DNA from: CAYMSA01 sp964392965
Lineage (GTDB): Bacteria > Actinomycetota > Coriobacteriia > Anaerosomatales > Anaerosomataceae
Direction of reading: 5' to 3'
Assembly: GCA_964392965.1 (NCBI GenBank)
Contig: CAYMSA010000085.1
Location: forward strand, 1 to 6,492
DNA: 6,492 nucleotides
Position 1 is the stretch's first letter, and every line of letters starts with the position of its first letter. The position numbers were made by a program, and so were the translations under genes. The notes below the pieces were generated by a model. It did not search any database. It was not told the DNA's origin and was given only the letters and a program-made list of their open reading frames with translations. Shown here piece after piece: positions 6,076-6,492 of this stretch.

Positions 6076-6087
6076 TACCGTAGAGGA
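6056..6087 (+). promoter_or_regulatory. Leaderless promoter of the HD gene with an inverted repeat
   Basis: TACCGT (6076-6081) fits TAnnnT and ends 6 bases before ATG 6088, the same geometry as the promoter of the EACC1-like gene. CTGGT-A-ACCAG (6056-6066) is a perfect 5-bp inverted repeat located just upstream of this -10, in the spacer, where a repressor could act. AGAGGA at 6082-6087 touches the ATG and is too close to serve as a ribosome binding site for it. Confidence 0.45.
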
Positions 6088-6492
6088 ATGCGTGTCCTGA
6101 CCGACAGCGAGGCCGCCCGTGAGGAGGCCGCGCGCCTGCTGGGCACTTCCTCGGACAGGTGGGACCACGTCGTAGGGGTGGCAGCGGCGGCGCGCGCCAT
6201 CGTCGACGTCGTCCCGCCCGAGGACGCGGAGCTCCTCGTGGCGGCGGCGTGGTTGCACGACATCGGGTACTCCCCCGCCATCGCCGATACCGGGTTCCAC
6301 CCTCTTGACGGAGCCCGCCACCTCCGCGTGCTCGGCGCCCCAGAGCGGCTGTGTAGTTTGGTCGCGCATCACTCCGCTGCGGTGGTCGAGGCGAAGGTGC
6401 GGCACATGCGGGCGATGCTGCTGGCGGAGTTCCCGCCGGAGGAGTCGATCGTCGCCGACGCGCTCACGTTCGCGGACATGACCACCAGCCCC
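6088..6492 (+). CDS. HD-domain (phosphohydrolase-like) protein, N-terminal part
   Basis: 135 codons are visible and the frame is open at the right edge, so the gene is cut by the window. Metal-binding pattern of the HD superfamily: His27 in RWDHVVGV, His57-Asp58 in AWLHDIGYSP, His71 in GFHPLDGARHL, His94-His95 in LVAHHSAA, and Asp130 in TFADMTTSP. Such proteins hydrolyse phosphate esters, often of nucleotides, but the substrate cannot be told from this. The family is common in actinobacterial chromosomes. ATG 6088 is preferred because a TAnnnT box sits 6 bases before it; GTG 6067 in the same frame is the alternative, adding seven residues. Third positions are very GC-rich, unlike the CHAT gene, and it has its own promoter, so it is probably not part of the EACC1/CHAT operon. 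Confidence 0.85.
   Translation, partial: MRVLTDSEAAREEAARLLGTSSDRWDHVVGVAAAARAIVDVVPPEDAELLVAAAWLHDIGYSPAIADTGFHPLDGARHLRVLGAPERLCSLVAHHSAAVVEAKVRHMRAMLLAEFPPEESIVADALTFADMTTSP

Noticed and set aside
5962..6405. 147-codon minus-strand frame at the right end
   Set aside because: Mostly antisense to the HD gene, whose metal-binding motifs are clear on the plus strand.
1..6492. tRNA, rRNA or CRISPR arrays
   Set aside because: No cloverleaf-like or regularly spaced repeated sequences were noticed on reading either strand.

Overview
The window looks like accessory DNA from a high-GC actinobacterium. GC is high with strongly C/G-biased third positions, GTG starts occur, two genes have promoter geometry typical of leaderless actinobacterial transcripts, and the relaxase fragment resembles actinobacterial MobF proteins. 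The species cannot be named from the sequence.

Left part (1-520, minus strand): the left edge holds the first 40 codons of a MobF (TrwC/TraA-like) conjugative relaxase. It is joined by a TGATG stop/start overlap to a 75-residue protein with two C-x2-C / C-x3-C zinc-binding units. This is a transfer module of a plasmid or integrative conjugative element that continues beyond the window. Upstream of the pair lies a GC-rich spacer with small inverted repeats.

Middle left (about 521-2042, plus strand): a complete IS110-family insertion sequence. It has an intact DEDD transposase (711-1955) and a noncoding left end that can fold like a bridge RNA. The two strands of one internal loop resemble the sequences just outside the proposed IS ends, which gives a testable guess at the ends.

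Middle right (2042-5830, plus strand): the most interesting part, a two-gene operon. Gene one encodes a 157-residue protein resembling EACC1 (effector-associated constant component). Gene two begins directly after its stop codon (TAG-ATG) and encodes a 1086-residue protein with an N-terminal CpXC-type zinc ribbon, a long helical TPR region and a C-terminal CHAT (caspase-like) protease with the His917/Cys960 dyad. The layout suggests a sensor-scaffold-protease effector with a small conserved partner, probably a biological-conflict (phage or plasmid defence) system. Its promoter looks leaderless and overlaps a pair of near-identical 9-bp sites 21 bp apart, so it may be tightly controlled.

Right part (5831-6492): a 257-base stretch without a clear gene, then the first 135 codons of an HD-domain phosphohydrolase-like protein. 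This gene also seems leaderless and has a small inverted repeat in its promoter. It runs off the right edge and has more strongly GC-biased codon use, so it may mark the return to ordinary chromosome.
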